A DNA stretch of 33,233 nt. Source: an uncultured Myxococcales bacterium. GTDB taxonomy: Bacteria; Myxococcota_A; Polyangia; Nannocystales; Nannocystaceae. The position numbers were made by a program, and so were the translations under genes. Below are positions 1 to 9,400 of the stretch, piece after piece (the stretch's first letter is position 1; each line of letters begins with the position of its first letter). The notes beneath the pieces are model-generated. The model made no database searches. It was not told the origin of the DNA and was given only the letters and a program-made list of their open reading frames with translations. The DNA is taken from NCBI GenBank assembly GCA_902826865.1, contig CADEGN010000063.1, positions 1 through 33,233 of the forward strand. The letters run 5' to 3'.

Positions 1-1213
1 CACGGAGCAGGGTGTCCGGAAGAACGCTTCGCGTTCTTCCGCACCCTGCTAGCCCGATCGCGGCGTGGCGCGCAGCCTCGAGCACGCGCGCCGAGGCGAG
101 GCTTGGCGCGCGCGTGCGGGTCTCGGCGCGTCGCTGCAGCCAGCGCCACGGCAGGCGCTCGAGTGGGATCGTGGCGGCGACCACCGGTAGGTTGAACGCG
201 TCAGTGCGCACGTCGACGCCGTTGCGGCTCTGCAGCCAGCACGTGTTGGGGTCGAGTTCGGAGCTGCCGTCGGCGGCGCGAAAGCGCGAGAACCCACGCG
301 ACCAGAGCTCGCGCAACGGCCGCTCGCGCAGGTTGCCCTCGCTCTGCGACAGATCCGTGGTGGTGCAGGGCAAGACCTCGCCCGCCGGCGAGATCACGCA
401 CGAGATCCGCCCCGCGCCACAGGCGAAGCGATGCTCGCGCAGGTAGATGTCGTCGGCACCGGCGCCGCCCCACTCGTTGCACAGCTCGATCGGAAAGCGC
501 GGTCGTCGGCGCCGCGCGAACTCCACCACGCGACGCAGCTGGGTCGGCGAAGGCAGCAGCGCGCGGTGCTCGGCCCCGCGCCCCTCGGGCGCGAACAGGT
601 GTAGCCCCCACGAGTGCGCACCGCTGCGCTCGACCAGCGCGAACATCTCGACCAAGCGATCGGCGTTGTCGCGTGTGATCGTCGTGCCGGCGACCACCTC
701 GCGGCAGCCGGCCTCGCGCAGGATCCGAATGGCCGCGAGTGCGGCCTCGAAGCTACCGTCCTTGCCGCGGAAACCATCGTGCAGCTCGCGATCACCGTCG
801 AGGCTGATCGCCGCGAGCGCCGGTGGATGCCGCGCGAACAGCTCGGCGAAGCGCGGCACGTGTCCGCCGTGGGTGTGGATCGCATACTGCAGACCGCAAG
901 CGGACGCGTACTCGATGAGCTCGCCGATGTCGCGGCGCAGCAGCAGCTCGCCGCCGGCGAGCACCAGCATCGGGCGCCCGAGCGCGACGAGCTCGTCGAT
1001 CAAGAGTTGCTTGGCCTCGCGAGTATCGAGCTCGCCGTGCACCCGCCGTCCGGCGCCGCTGTAGCAGTGCGGACAGTGCAGATCGCAGGCCGCCGTGACC
1101 AGCCACTGCACCGCGACGGGTGCGCGCGGGCGGGCGAACGCGTGCAGCAGGCGCGACTCGGTGTCCCACACGCGCGGCGCGGCGTCGGCGTAGATGCGGT
1201 GGAGCAGTCCCAT
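1..1213 (-). CDS. Radical SAM/SPASM domain protein, 3' end beyond window
   Basis: The minus frame is open from an ATG at 1213 to the window edge (404 codons visible). A CxxxCxxC cluster motif lies at residues 43-50 (AACDLHCPHCYSG), followed by the GGE motif (LAGGELLLR) and the strand ISLDGD, all typical of the radical SAM TIM barrel that binds a [4Fe-4S] cluster and S-adenosylmethionine. Further on, the pattern CGAGRISC...GEVLPC and the stretch NLRERPLRELW look like a SPASM/twitch auxiliary-cluster domain. That family matures peptides (RiPP precursors), sulfatases or quinohaemoproteins. Substrate and partner are not visible; a precursor peptide, if any, would lie left of the window. The reading frame continues upstream of 1213 without an early stop, so the start is approximate. 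No strong ribosome binding site is seen. I am confident of the family and not of the function. Confidence 0.85.
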   Translation of the reverse strand, partial: MGLLHRIYADAAPRVWDTESRLLHAFARPRAPVAVQWLVTAACDLHCPHCYSGAGRRVHGELDTREAKQLLIDELVALGRPMLVLAGGELLLRRDIGELIEYASACGLQYAIHTHGGHVPRFAELFARHPPALAAISLDGDRELHDGFRGKDGSFEAALAAIRILREAGCREVVAGTTITRDNADRLVEMFALVERSGAHSWGLHLFAPEGRGAEHRALLPSPTQLRRVVEFARRRRPRFPIELCNEWGGAGADDIYLREHRFACGAGRISCVISPAGEVLPCTTTDLSQSEGNLRERPLRELWSRGFSRFRAADGSSELDPNTCWLQSRNGVDVRTDAFNLPVVAATIPLERLPWRWLQRRAETRTRAPSLASARVLEAARHAAIGLAGCGRTRSVLPDTLLR

Positions 1214-1323
1214 CGCGTGCGAGCGTAGGCGTGAGTGCAGTGCGCCTGCAACACGTCGATCGAGGCCGCGTTGGCTTCGTTCACGGCGCGCTGCCACCAG
1301 TCGTCGCGCTTCGCGGCGCTTGA

Positions 1324-1372
1324 GGGCTTGTAAGCGGGATTTGGCGCCGCGGAACGAGCGCGGGAGGGGGTT
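1324..1372 (+). repeat. Interspersed repeat module A, copy 1
   Basis: About 48 bases that align with 10423-10470, with roughly 40 identical positions. The shared core reads GGCxTTGTAA, then GATTTGGCG, GCGGA and CGAGCGCGGG. It is not part of a recognisable gene here. The second copy runs into the 3' end of the unknown gene at 10324-10941. Two copies 9 kb apart suggest a genome-wide intergenic repeat family. Confidence 0.6.
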
Positions 1373-1385
1373 CGGGGCACAGGGT

Positions 1386-1429
1386 AACGCGCGCGAGGTC
1401 AGCGTGTCGAAGGCTCGGCGCGGCGGGCT
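1386..1429 (+). repeat. Interspersed repeat module B, copy 1
   Basis: A 44-base stretch nearly identical to 28307-28353, differing mainly by an extra CG and a CTGG/GTG variation near the middle. The shared core is AGGTCAGC, then GTCGAAGGCTCGGCGCGG and CGGGCT. It sits about 15 bases after module A and just downstream of no gene; the second copy lies between the cytochrome and GH5 genes. Confidence 0.6.
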
Positions 1430-1520
1430 GCGATGACCGCGAACGCGCGTGCCCGAGACGAAGCCTCGATCCGTCAGCGCGCCACGTTCGACCTTGGCTC
1501 CACCGCCCCAGCGCGCGTCA

Positions 1521-2156
1521 TCATTGGTCGCGGATCGGCGATCGGTTCCATTCGTCGAGGCACTCGAGCGAGGCCGAGAGCTCTGGGTGCCCTTCGCCGA
1601 GCGTCTCGAGTTGTTGTCGGAGCTGCGACCGTGCGCGGTGGAGGCGGCTCTTGATCGTTCCCGCCGGGACCTCGAACACGCGAGCCATCTCGTCGACGCT
1701 GAGGTTCTCCCAGTAGTAGAGCTCGAGGGTGAGCTGCGAATCGATGGGAATCCGACTCAAGGCATCGAGGAGCAACCGACGATCGTCCGCTCGACGCAAC
1801 ACCGCGCTCGCGTTGGGCGAGAGGTCGGCGACCGAAACCAAGGCGGTGTCGACCGGCTGTCGTGCCATCGTGCGAAATTGCTCGCAGACCAGATTTCGCG
1901 CCACGGCGAACAAGTAGGCGCGGAAGCTGGAGCCCGACTCGAGGCTCTGCCGACGCGCGAGGCAGCGCGTGAAGACCTCCTGGATATGGTCGTCGACGTC
2001 GCCTGTCACCTTGCCCCGAAGAAATCGCGACAGACCCTCGATGTGGCGGTCGAGCAGTTCACCCGCGGCATCGCGATCGCCACCGAGCCAGGCGTCCAAT
2101 AGTGCGAGATCGTCGGCCAAGCACCCCATGGTACCATCGGACGTCATGCGCGACAT
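1521..2156 (-). CDS. RNA polymerase sigma factor, sigma-70/ECF-like
   Basis: The 211-residue product has a sigma region 2 (DDHIQEVF, then SFRAYLFAVARNLV) that binds core polymerase and the -10 element. Region 4 follows (LTLELYYWENLSVDEMARVF, then VPAGTIKSRLHRAR), a helix-turn-helix that reads the -35 element. Length and two-domain layout match ECF-type sigma factors. The start at 2156 is favoured because GAGGGG lies four bases upstream; ATGs at 2147 and 2129 are possible alternatives. It diverges from the kinase-TPR gene with overlapping 5' ends. Sigma factors next to Ser/Thr kinases are common in myxobacteria, where the kinase may modulate the sigma factor; that link is inference here. No anti-sigma gene is visible. 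Confidence 0.9.
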   Translation of the reverse strand: MSRMTSDGTMGCLADDLALLDAWLGGDRDAAGELLDRHIEGLSRFLRGKVTGDVDDHIQEVFTRCLARRQSLESGSSFRAYLFAVARNLVCEQFRTMARQPVDTALVSVADLSPNASAVLRRADDRRLLLDALSRIPIDSQLTLELYYWENLSVDEMARVFEVPAGTIKSRLHRARSQLRQQLETLGEGHPELSASLECLDEWNRSPIRDQ

Positions 2157-5058
2157 GAGGCCCCTCGGCGCGCGCTTGGCATCAGCGCGTCCCCAGGACG
2201 ATGGCATCGAGCGTCGGCGACTACGGGCCGAACTGGGTGCTCGGCTGCTCGGCGAGACCCGCCGATCCCCACAAGTCGGTCGATACGTTGTCCTGGGGCC
2301 CATCGGTGCCGGCGCGATGGGGGTGGTCTACGCCGCGTACGATCCCGAGCTCAATCGTAAGGTCGCGATCAAGGTGCTCGATCCACCGGCGCAGCAACCG
2401 TCGATCGACGATCGCCGACTGCTGAGTGAAGGGCAGGCACTCGCCAAACTGTCGGATCCCAACGTTGTACCGGTCTACGATGTCGGAACCGTCGACGATC
2501 GCGTGTGGATCGCGATGGAGTTCGTCCAAGGCAGTACCTTGCGCGTCTGGCTCAACGCGACCCACCGCTGGTCGGAGGTGTTCGCGGTGATGCTCGACGC
2601 CGGGCGCGGGCTGGCCCGTGCTCATGCTGCGGGGCTCGTGCATCGCGACTTCAAACCCGAGAACGTGATGATCGGCGACGACGGACGGGTTCGCGTCATG
2701 GACTTCGGTTTGGCGCGCTCGGTGGAGATCGAGCGCGCCGACGAGCACGCGGATGCGCGGGAGCCGGGGACGCCGAGAGGCTCTCGGGCGACCACTGCGC
2801 TGGCCGGGACGCCGGCGTACATGGCCCCCGAGTGTCTTCGTGGACAACCGGCAGACGCCCGTTCGGATCAGTTCGCGTACTGCGTGACGTTCCAAGAAGC
2901 GCTGTCCCGGCAGCACCGCGTGCCGAAGTGGTTGTCGGTCGTGGTGCGGCGCGGAGCGGCGCCCGTGGCCTCGGATCGGTGGCCGACGATGGTGTCGTTG
3001 CTCCGCGAGCTGGAGCGCGGCCAATCCCGGGTCCGAAGGAGAGCGAGGGTGCTGTGGGCTGGCGCTGCGCTGCTCGTCGTCGGTACGTCGATGGGGGCCG
3101 CCGAGCTTGCACAGCGTCAGCGAGAGTGGGGCTGCCAAGAACGAGGTCGTGCCGTCGCCGAGTTTTGGAACGAGGACACACGCCAGCGGTTGGTGGAAGG
3201 ACTGCGGGCGACCGATGTTCCCCACGCAGAAGCTACGGCTCACGCGGTGGTCGAGGTCTTCGATGCCCGAGCCGAGCAATGGCGGCACGCCGCAGTGGAA
3301 GCATGTCTCGATCACGACGTCCGCGAACGCTGGGACGAAGACCAGCTCGAACGCTCCCTGTGGTGCCTTGAGGATCGACGCTTCGAGCTCGAGGCCCTCG
3401 CCCGCGTCTTCACCGTAGCCGATCGGGATACGACCAACCGAGCTCTCAAGGCGGCTTCCAGACTGTCGGACGTGGGCCGCTGCCGCGATCCGGCGGTGTT
3501 GGATCGGTTGCCCGCGGTTCCCGCGGAACGCCGCGACACAATACGGGCGCTCCGCGAGCGACTCGCCGGGCTGGCCGGCAGGTACGCGGCCGGTTCCTAC
3601 GAGGCGGGGGTGCCTCTGTCGCGCGAGGCAGTCGCCGATGCGGTGGCGCTCGGATGGCCACCGCTGGTCGCGGCTGCGCGTGTTGTGGAAGCATCGTTCC
3701 TTCGGGTCTCTGCGGCCTACGACGACGCATGGACGGAGGCGATGACCGCTTACTTCGAAGCCGTGCGCATGGCCGATTGGAACACCGCGGCCGATGCCGC
3801 ATCGGTCTTGGTGGCGGTTAGCGTCGAGCGACATGACCAGGACAACGGAATCGCGTGGGGGAGGCACGCCAGGGTCGCGCTGGAGCGCGCTGGCGACGCT
3901 GCGGGACCTCGCGCGGGTGCCCTGTTCAACAACCTTGGTGTGCTGCACGAGCACGCCGGCGAGTACGACGAAGCCCGTGCCGCACACGAGCGAGCGCGGC
4001 AGATCGCGACGGATCTGTTCGGCGAGGACCATCCCGAGGTGACGATCGCGCTGCTCAACCTCGCGACCATCGACTACGAGATGGCGGACTATGCGCGCGC
4101 ACGATCGACCCTTGAGCGGATCGTCGAGATCCAAGAGCGCAACCTGGGGCCCGAGCATCCCGATGTCGCCCCGGCGCTGGCCAACCTGGCGACGGTGCTC
4201 GACAAGACCGGCCACGCCGTGGAGGGGCGGGCGTTGGCGAGGCGCGCCCTCGCGATCGAGGAGCGCAGCCTCGGCGCCGATCACCCCCGCGTGGCCACTT
4301 CACTCAACAACCTGGCGATCGGCTACAAACGCGATGGATACCACGCCGAGGCGCGGGAACTCCACGAGCGAGCTCTTGCCATTCGCGAGAAACGCTTCGG
4401 ACCCGACCACCCGACCGTGGCGACCTCTCTCTCCAACCTCGCCGTCGTCTACCAGGACATGCACGATCACAAGACGGCGGCGGAGCTCCACCAGCGAGCC
4501 CTCGCGATCCGGGAGCGCGCGCTCGGCCCGAGGCACCGCGACGTGGCCGACAGCCTCAACGACCTCGGTGTCCTGCTTGTGCAGGCAGGTGATCGCGAGC
4601 GTGGGCGGACGCTGATCGAGCGAGGGCTGGCCGCTCGCGAGTCGGCGTTGGGGCCCGACCATCCGGATGTGGCCATCTCGTTGACCAATCTCGCCGCCCT
4701 CGAAAAGGATCCGACGCGATTCGTCGCGATCTCTCGCCGAGTCTTGGCGATCCGAGAGACCGCGCTGGGACCCGACCACCCCGAGGTGGCGCGGGCGCTC
4801 ACCAATCTCGCCCTCGAGTTGGATCTCGGCGAGCTTCATACGGTCGAGCTACTCGAGCGCGCCGTCGCGATCTTCGAGCGTCACCCCGGAGTGCAACCGC
4901 GAGAGGCCGCGGCTAGATTCGGCTTGGCGCGTGCGCTGGCTGCCTCCGGCGCCGATGCGACCCGCGTTCGCGAGCTCGCCGAAGCAGCGCTGCGAGCACA
5001 CCGAACCGACGGCAATGCTAAACAGGCCGCCCGGGTGGAGCGCTGGCTCTCGGAGTGA
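2146..5058 (+). CDS. Membrane Ser/Thr protein kinase with C-terminal TPR array
   Basis: About 970 residues. Hanks-type kinase domain: glycine loop GAGAMG at 54-59, ATP lysine K76 (VAIK), catalytic loop HRDFKPEN at 166-173, DFG at 186-188 and APE at 227-229. After SDQFAYCVTFQEALSR (ending at 255) the chain jumps straight to QHRVPKWL, so the stretch of about 30 residues that normally carries helices F-G in this family is missing without a frameshift. A single transmembrane segment lies near 302-320, giving a cytoplasmic kinase and, by inference, a periplasmic part. From about residue 590 come eight 42-residue kinesin-light-chain-like TPRs (NNLGVL, LNLATI, LANLATV and so on, with GPDHPxVA); the last two are degenerate. 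The start is uncertain: ATG 2146 or 2155 overlap the sigma gene and lack a clear ribosome binding site. Confidence 0.92.
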   Translation: MRDMRPLGARLASARPQDDGIERRRLRAELGARLLGETRRSPQVGRYVVLGPIGAGAMGVVYAAYDPELNRKVAIKVLDPPAQQPSIDDRRLLSEGQALAKLSDPNVVPVYDVGTVDDRVWIAMEFVQGSTLRVWLNATHRWSEVFAVMLDAGRGLARAHAAGLVHRDFKPENVMIGDDGRVRVMDFGLARSVEIERADEHADAREPGTPRGSRATTALAGTPAYMAPECLRGQPADARSDQFAYCVTFQEALSRQHRVPKWLSVVVRRGAAPVASDRWPTMVSLLRELERGQSRVRRRARVLWAGAALLVVGTSMGAAELAQRQREWGCQERGRAVAEFWNEDTRQRLVEGLRATDVPHAEATAHAVVEVFDARAEQWRHAAVEACLDHDVRERWDEDQLERSLWCLEDRRFELEALARVFTVADRDTTNRALKAASRLSDVGRCRDPAVLDRLPAVPAERRDTIRALRERLAGLAGRYAAGSYEAGVPLSREAVADAVALGWPPLVAAARVVEASFLRVSAAYDDAWTEAMTAYFEAVRMADWNTAADAASVLVAVSVERHDQDNGIAWGRHARVALERAGDAAGPRAGALFNNLGVLHEHAGEYDEARAAHERARQIATDLFGEDHPEVTIALLNLATIDYEMADYARARSTLERIVEIQERNLGPEHPDVAPALANLATVLDKTGHAVEGRALARRALAIEERSLGADHPRVATSLNNLAIGYKRDGYHAEARELHERALAIREKRFGPDHPTVATSLSNLAVVYQDMHDHKTAAELHQRALAIRERALGPRHRDVADSLNDLGVLLVQAGDRERGRTLIERGLAARESALGPDHPDVAISLTNLAALEKDPTRFVAISRRVLAIRETALGPDHPEVARALTNLALELDLGELHTVELLERAVAIFERHPGVQPREAAARFGLARALAASGADATRVRELAEAALRAHRTDGNAKQAARVERWLSE

Positions 5059-5122
5059 AGTAGCGGCATATAGCGAAAGCCCCGAGGCCGGAACAGCGCC
5101 AGGGGACGGGCTTCGTCATGAG

Positions 5123-5134
5123 AGTGAGCTCACT
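5123..5134. promoter_or_regulatory. 12-base perfect palindrome, possible operator
   Basis: AGTGAGCTCACT reads the same on both strands and lies 45 bases upstream of the Cys-rich lipoprotein start, in the short gap after the kinase gene. Position and symmetry suit a dimeric regulator. A chance 12-base palindrome in a window this long is also plausible. Confidence 0.3.
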
Positions 5135-5179
5135 GCACGTGGGACGAACCGAACCGCAGTGGACGACTTGTGTTCGGCG

Positions 5180-6325
5180 ATGCCAGCGAAGACGGAACCA
5201 CCCGTGCTCTACCTAGCGCTCGTCCTCGTCTCGGCGGTCACGGCGTGCGAGTCCGGCACGGTCGGGGCCGCGGGCTCGGACCCTGCGACCGATGGCGATG
5301 CTACCTCCACGAGTACTGGTGAGCCGTCGACGGGAGAGGCCGACGCGACCGCAGATGTGGACACGTCGTCCGCTGCGGAGTCTGGCTCGACCACCGGCGG
5401 CGATACTGAGGTCTGCGGTGGCGACGGCCTCCCGCCGTGTCCGCCGCCCGAGTGGACTTGCGGGAGCCAATTCTATGGCGATGAGATCTGTCAGTGCGGT
5501 TGTGGTGTCGTCGACGTCGACTGTGAGTCCGCCGAGCTCTCGGAGTGTGCCTACGCCCTGTGCCCCGACGGCCAAGCCCTCGATCCTGGGCAGACGGTCG
5601 TCTGCACGGACGTCCCGGAGGTCCCATCGGAGTGGGAGTGCAGCGCGGCCTCGTTCGGCGACAGTGTCTGTGACTGCGGGTGTGGAGTCCTCGACTTCGA
5701 CTGCGAGACAGCGCTCGCGGCGTCCTGTGCCGATACGCAATGTCCGGAGGCATTCGCCTTGGATCCCGAGAACAACGCGTTGTGCTTGCCACCGCCCGCC
5801 GACGCCGTGCTCAATCCTTCGTTCGAGGAAGTGCCGGCCGGCTTTGGTGATGTTCCCGGTTGGACGGTGCTCGACGACATCGGAGGACTTGCGTCCGTCG
5901 CGGTCGTCGGGGCGGGGCAAACCACCGCTCCCGACGGTGTGCGGGCGCTGTGGCTGGAATCGACGAACGCGAGGATCGTCGGCGCCCGGACCGTAAGTTC
6001 GAGCCCGTTCCTGCCGCCGCCGGGGACGTGCACCGTAATCGTCGCGGTCGGCGATTCCAACGAGAGCTCCGAGTTCACCGACTTCGGTCAGGTCCGCGTC
6101 CGCGCCCCCGCACTTCCGTTTCCGTTGGATCTCGTGGCGGAGGTCGACATCGACAACCGTGGCGAGGGTGGCGTTTCTCCGCCTGTCGATGGCTACGCCG
6201 ACGCAACGCTCGGGTTCTCTGTCGACGGCGAGACGATGTACCACGTAGAGATCCGCACCCGAGGCAGCTTCGGGACGCGGTCCTACCACGCGGACGACGT
6301 GCGGATCAGTTGCACGCCCTCGTAG
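5180..6325 (+). CDS. Cys-rich lipoprotein with twin repeats and a beta-sandwich-like C-terminus
   Basis: The 381-residue product begins with a lipoprotein signal peptide (hydrophobic LYLALVLVSAV, lipobox VTAC, acylated C23), followed by a Thr/Ser/Glu/Gly linker to about residue 78. Two Cys-rich repeats, residues 91-142 and 151-202, are spaced exactly 60 apart. Each has the pattern EWxC, FGDxxCxCGCGVxDxDCE and C...C...C, which suggests disulfide-stabilised modules. The C-terminal ~170 residues begin with NPSFEEVPAGFGDVPGW, resembling the start of galactose-binding-like or DUF642-like beta-sandwich domains; this is a weak match by eye. It should be exported and anchored in a membrane. ATG 5180 is chosen because it gives a complete signal peptide. 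It follows the kinase gene by 121 bases on the same strand. Function is unknown; binding of a surface ligand is a guess. Confidence 0.8.
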   Translation: MPAKTEPPVLYLALVLVSAVTACESGTVGAAGSDPATDGDATSTSTGEPSTGEADATADVDTSSAAESGSTTGGDTEVCGGDGLPPCPPPEWTCGSQFYGDEICQCGCGVVDVDCESAELSECAYALCPDGQALDPGQTVVCTDVPEVPSEWECSAASFGDSVCDCGCGVLDFDCETALAASCADTQCPEAFALDPENNALCLPPPADAVLNPSFEEVPAGFGDVPGWTVLDDIGGLASVAVVGAGQTTAPDGVRALWLESTNARIVGARTVSSSPFLPPPGTCTVIVAVGDSNESSEFTDFGQVRVRAPALPFPLDLVAEVDIDNRGEGGVSPPVDGYADATLGFSVDGETMYHVEIRTRGSFGTRSYHADDVRISCTPS

Positions 6326-6334
6326 GTGCGTCGG

Positions 6335-6354
6335 CCACGAGCTCGCGCTCGTGG
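6335..6354. terminator. Stem-loop between convergent genes
   Basis: CCACGAGC and GCTCGTGG form a perfect 8-base-pair stem with a 4-base TCGC loop, 10 bases after the lipoprotein stop codon and 57 bases before the stop of the opposing gene. A position between converging genes suits a bidirectional terminator. No U-tract of note follows, so its efficiency is uncertain. Confidence 0.5.
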
Positions 6355-6411
6355 TTCCCGGGCGTGAAGGGTGGAGCACAGCGTACGGGCTGAGGCCATC
6401 GCGATCGGCGG

Positions 6412-9400
6412 TCAGGCCGCAAGCGCCGCGGCGACGCGCTCGATCAGTGCTCGATCGGACGCCGACTCGGCGCGGTCGAGCGCCGCGCGGAGTTTCTCCT
6501 CGCTGACGTCGACTTCGCCGCGGAGCCCGGCGAGTAGGCCCTCGAGCGCTGGCGAGCACGGACGCAGCTCGAGCTGCAGACACGCCCACGCGCGCTCAGC
6601 TGCGGCGAGTGCCCGCGGTCGGTCGCCCTGCAACAACGCGAGCTCTGCGCGGTGCCGCCATGCGACCGGGCAAGTGTGTCCGCACGCCACGGCCGGGTCC
6701 ACGTGAACCTGTGCCGCGACAAAATCGCCGCGGGACATCGCGAGTCGGCCGAGATTCTCGTCGTGGATGTGCCACGTGCTGAGCTGTTTGAGACCCCGCC
6801 AGAGTTCGTCGGCGCGATCGAGATCGCCGTCGATGTCTGCCAGCCGCGCGAGCGTCGTCAAGCAGTTGGCCTCGTTGGGGGCGAGCGCGTGGCCGCGCTC
6901 GGCGAGTTGTCGTGCGACGGCAACCCCTCGTGACGCCAGCGCGGTGTATGCCAGCCGACCGAACTCGGCGGCGGTGCCGCACTGGGCGGTGCCAAACGCC
7001 AGTGCTTCATCGTGGCGGCCTAGCTCAATCAAGCACTCGAAGCGCGCGGCTTCCCACCGCCCGAGCTTGCCGTCGTCGTCTAACTCTCCGGCTCCGGCTG
7101 CGAGCGCGCTGGCCAACGTGAGGCACTCGTCCCATCGCCGATTGGCGTAGGCGATCTGATAGAGCAGGGGCTGGCGCCGCGCCTCGGGCGTTCCGACCGG
7201 CAGGCTCGCGAACCACCGCTCGATCGCCGCGGTTGCCTCGGGCTCGCGGCCCAGCCCCAATAACGCATGCACGCGATCGGCGAGGGTCTCGGCCGTGTCC
7301 GGTAGTGGCGTGAGCACGTCCAGTGCGGCGGCGAACCGGCCGCGCGTGTTGAGGCAGCGCGCGTACCATCGTCGCGGTGCCACCAGCCCGGGGCCGGCTG
7401 CAATCGCCCGCTCGAACAACGCTTCGCCGCGAGGTTCGTCGTCGATCGAGCGGTGCATCAGCGCGTCGGCTTGATCGGCCAACACCCAGGGCGAGTCCCG
7501 CTCGAGTTCGCTGAGGTGCGACAACGGTGCCGTCGCCGCGCCGGGCGCCCACAGTTTTTCCAGGAGTAGAGCGACGTGAGCCCGCGCGATCCCGAGGTCG
7601 CGCGGGTGCTCTTTGGCGAGCGAGCCAAAGAGATCGTGTGCCGCACCGCCGCCGTTGTGTTCGAAGACCGTCGTCGCTACGCGGTCGAGTTGAGTCTCGG
7701 TAAGTTCGCCCGATCGCGCAGCTCGGCGAAGGTAGCCCACGCCATCGTGAGTGTGGCCGGCGGCAACGAGCGTGTCGCCAAATCGGTACACCGCATCCGG
7801 GCCGTTGTTAAGACCGAGGTTGGCCGCGCTGGCGGAGATCGCTTCATCCCAACGCGAAGCGCCCGCGAGCGCCCGCGCCATCTCCCGATGCGCCCATGCG
7901 TAAGTCGGCCGGCGAGTGAGCGCGGCACGAAGCTGGGCGAGGCCGGCGTCGAGCTCACCCTTCATGCACCGGGCGGCGCCGCCGATCGCTAGCGGCGTGG
8001 CGGTCGCGGGGTCCAGCGCCGCAAGCTGGTCGCACACCGCCAAACACACTTCGTAGCGCTCGTGGTTGTACGCGAGGTCGGCGAGGTCGGTCATGAGATG
8101 CGCGTCTTCGGGTCGCTTGGCGCGCAGCGTTTCGAGGCTGGTGATCGCATCATCGACACGGCCCGCCCGGGCCATCACGCGCGCGCGGCCGACGGCGAAG
8201 CCCGGGGCGTCCGGGCGCAGCTCCAAGGCGCGGTCGTAGGCCGCGATCGAGTCGCCGAGGTCGTCGGTGGCACCGAGGATCCGCCCGCGCACGTACCAGT
8301 TGAACGCGTTGCTGGGTGAGAGCTCGAGCGCGCAGTCGTTGAGGATCTTAGCCAGCGACTGATCGCCGAACCCGAACGCCACATCGGCGAGATTCTCGTT
8401 TGAGCGGGTGTGGCTGGGATCGCGGCGCAACGCTTCCTCGAGCGCTTTGCGTGCGGCCTGCCGGTCGTTCATGCGGATCCGACAGTCGGCGATCCAGCAC
8501 CAGTTGCTCGGATCGTCGGGGTCTCGATCGCGGGCGCGCTCGAACGCAGCCAGCGCCTCCTCGAGTCGGTCCTGCGAGTCGCGCACGCGACCGAGGTATT
8601 GCTGCGGCCACTCGTCGTTGGGCCACAGCCGCAAGATCGCGTCGAGCACCTCGGCGAGAGCGGCCTCGCTGTCACGACCCGGTTGATCATAGCGGCGCGC
8701 ATCGGCGCGGACGAACCGCAAGACCCACGCGAGCTCGTATGCCTCGTGTTGTGCGATCGCCTCGGCGACCAGGCGATCTGCATCGTCGCCGCGCTTTTGG
8801 TCGTGGGCTTCCCAGGCGAGATCGGTCGTCGTGATGTAGTCGCACTCGACGGCGCCGGCCTCGTCGAGCGCCGCGATGAGGTCGGCACGATCGCCGGGAA
8901 CCGCCACCAGCGCGCCGTGGTTCGAGAACTCGCGCAGCTTGGGCAACTCGTCGTAGCTGGTCTCCCGCACCTCGTGCGTCATTGGATCCTGGACCTCGAG
9001 GATCTCGCGCCGGTCGTCGTAGCCGATCGCAACCGCGACGTGGCGCGACGTCGAGTAGTCCTCCTCGACGATGACCGGGATTCCGCGATCGAGGATGGCG
9101 CGTAGGTGGTCGAGATCGGCCTCGATCCGCCGGGTGTGGAATCCCGCCGCCGTCATGTACTGGCGCATGCGGTGAACCGGCGTCCCACCGTCGGGTTGTT
9201 TGATTTCGCGGGCGATCTCGATTTGTTCGGCGGTGGTGCCGAAAAAGCGCATGCACAACTCGACCGATGCCGGGCCGCAGTGGTTGCGAAGCTGCGTCAC
9301 CGACGGAAAGGCATGCAGGCGGGCACGACGGTGCGCCGGGCCGTCGAGTTTGCCGAGTGCGCGCGTCGCGATCTTTGACGCCCAGTCGTTGGTTGCGGCG

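Larger units (their letters stand above)
1214..1520. other. Intergenic spacer with two repeat modules
   Basis: About 300 bases between the radical SAM gene and the sigma factor gene, both on the minus strand. I see no convincing gene. The spacer carries two short sequence modules (1324-1372 and 1386-1429) that each recur elsewhere in the window. The repeat DNA keeps an accidental minus-strand frame open into the radical SAM gene region, which I regard as non-coding. Confidence 0.5.

Noticed and set aside
2221..4284. 687-codon open frame antisense to the kinase-TPR gene
   Set aside because: It mirrors the codon structure of the TPR repeats in a GC-rich genome; no domain is recognisable, while the plus strand encodes clear kinase and TPR motifs.
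3901..4830. Apparent ~126-base tandem DNA repeat
   Set aside because: This is the coding signature of the 42-residue TPR units of the kinase protein, not a separate repeat element.
5213..6589. 458-codon minus-strand open frame
   Set aside because: It is antisense to the Cys-rich lipoprotein and extends into the next gene's 3' end; the product is Arg-rich without motifs.
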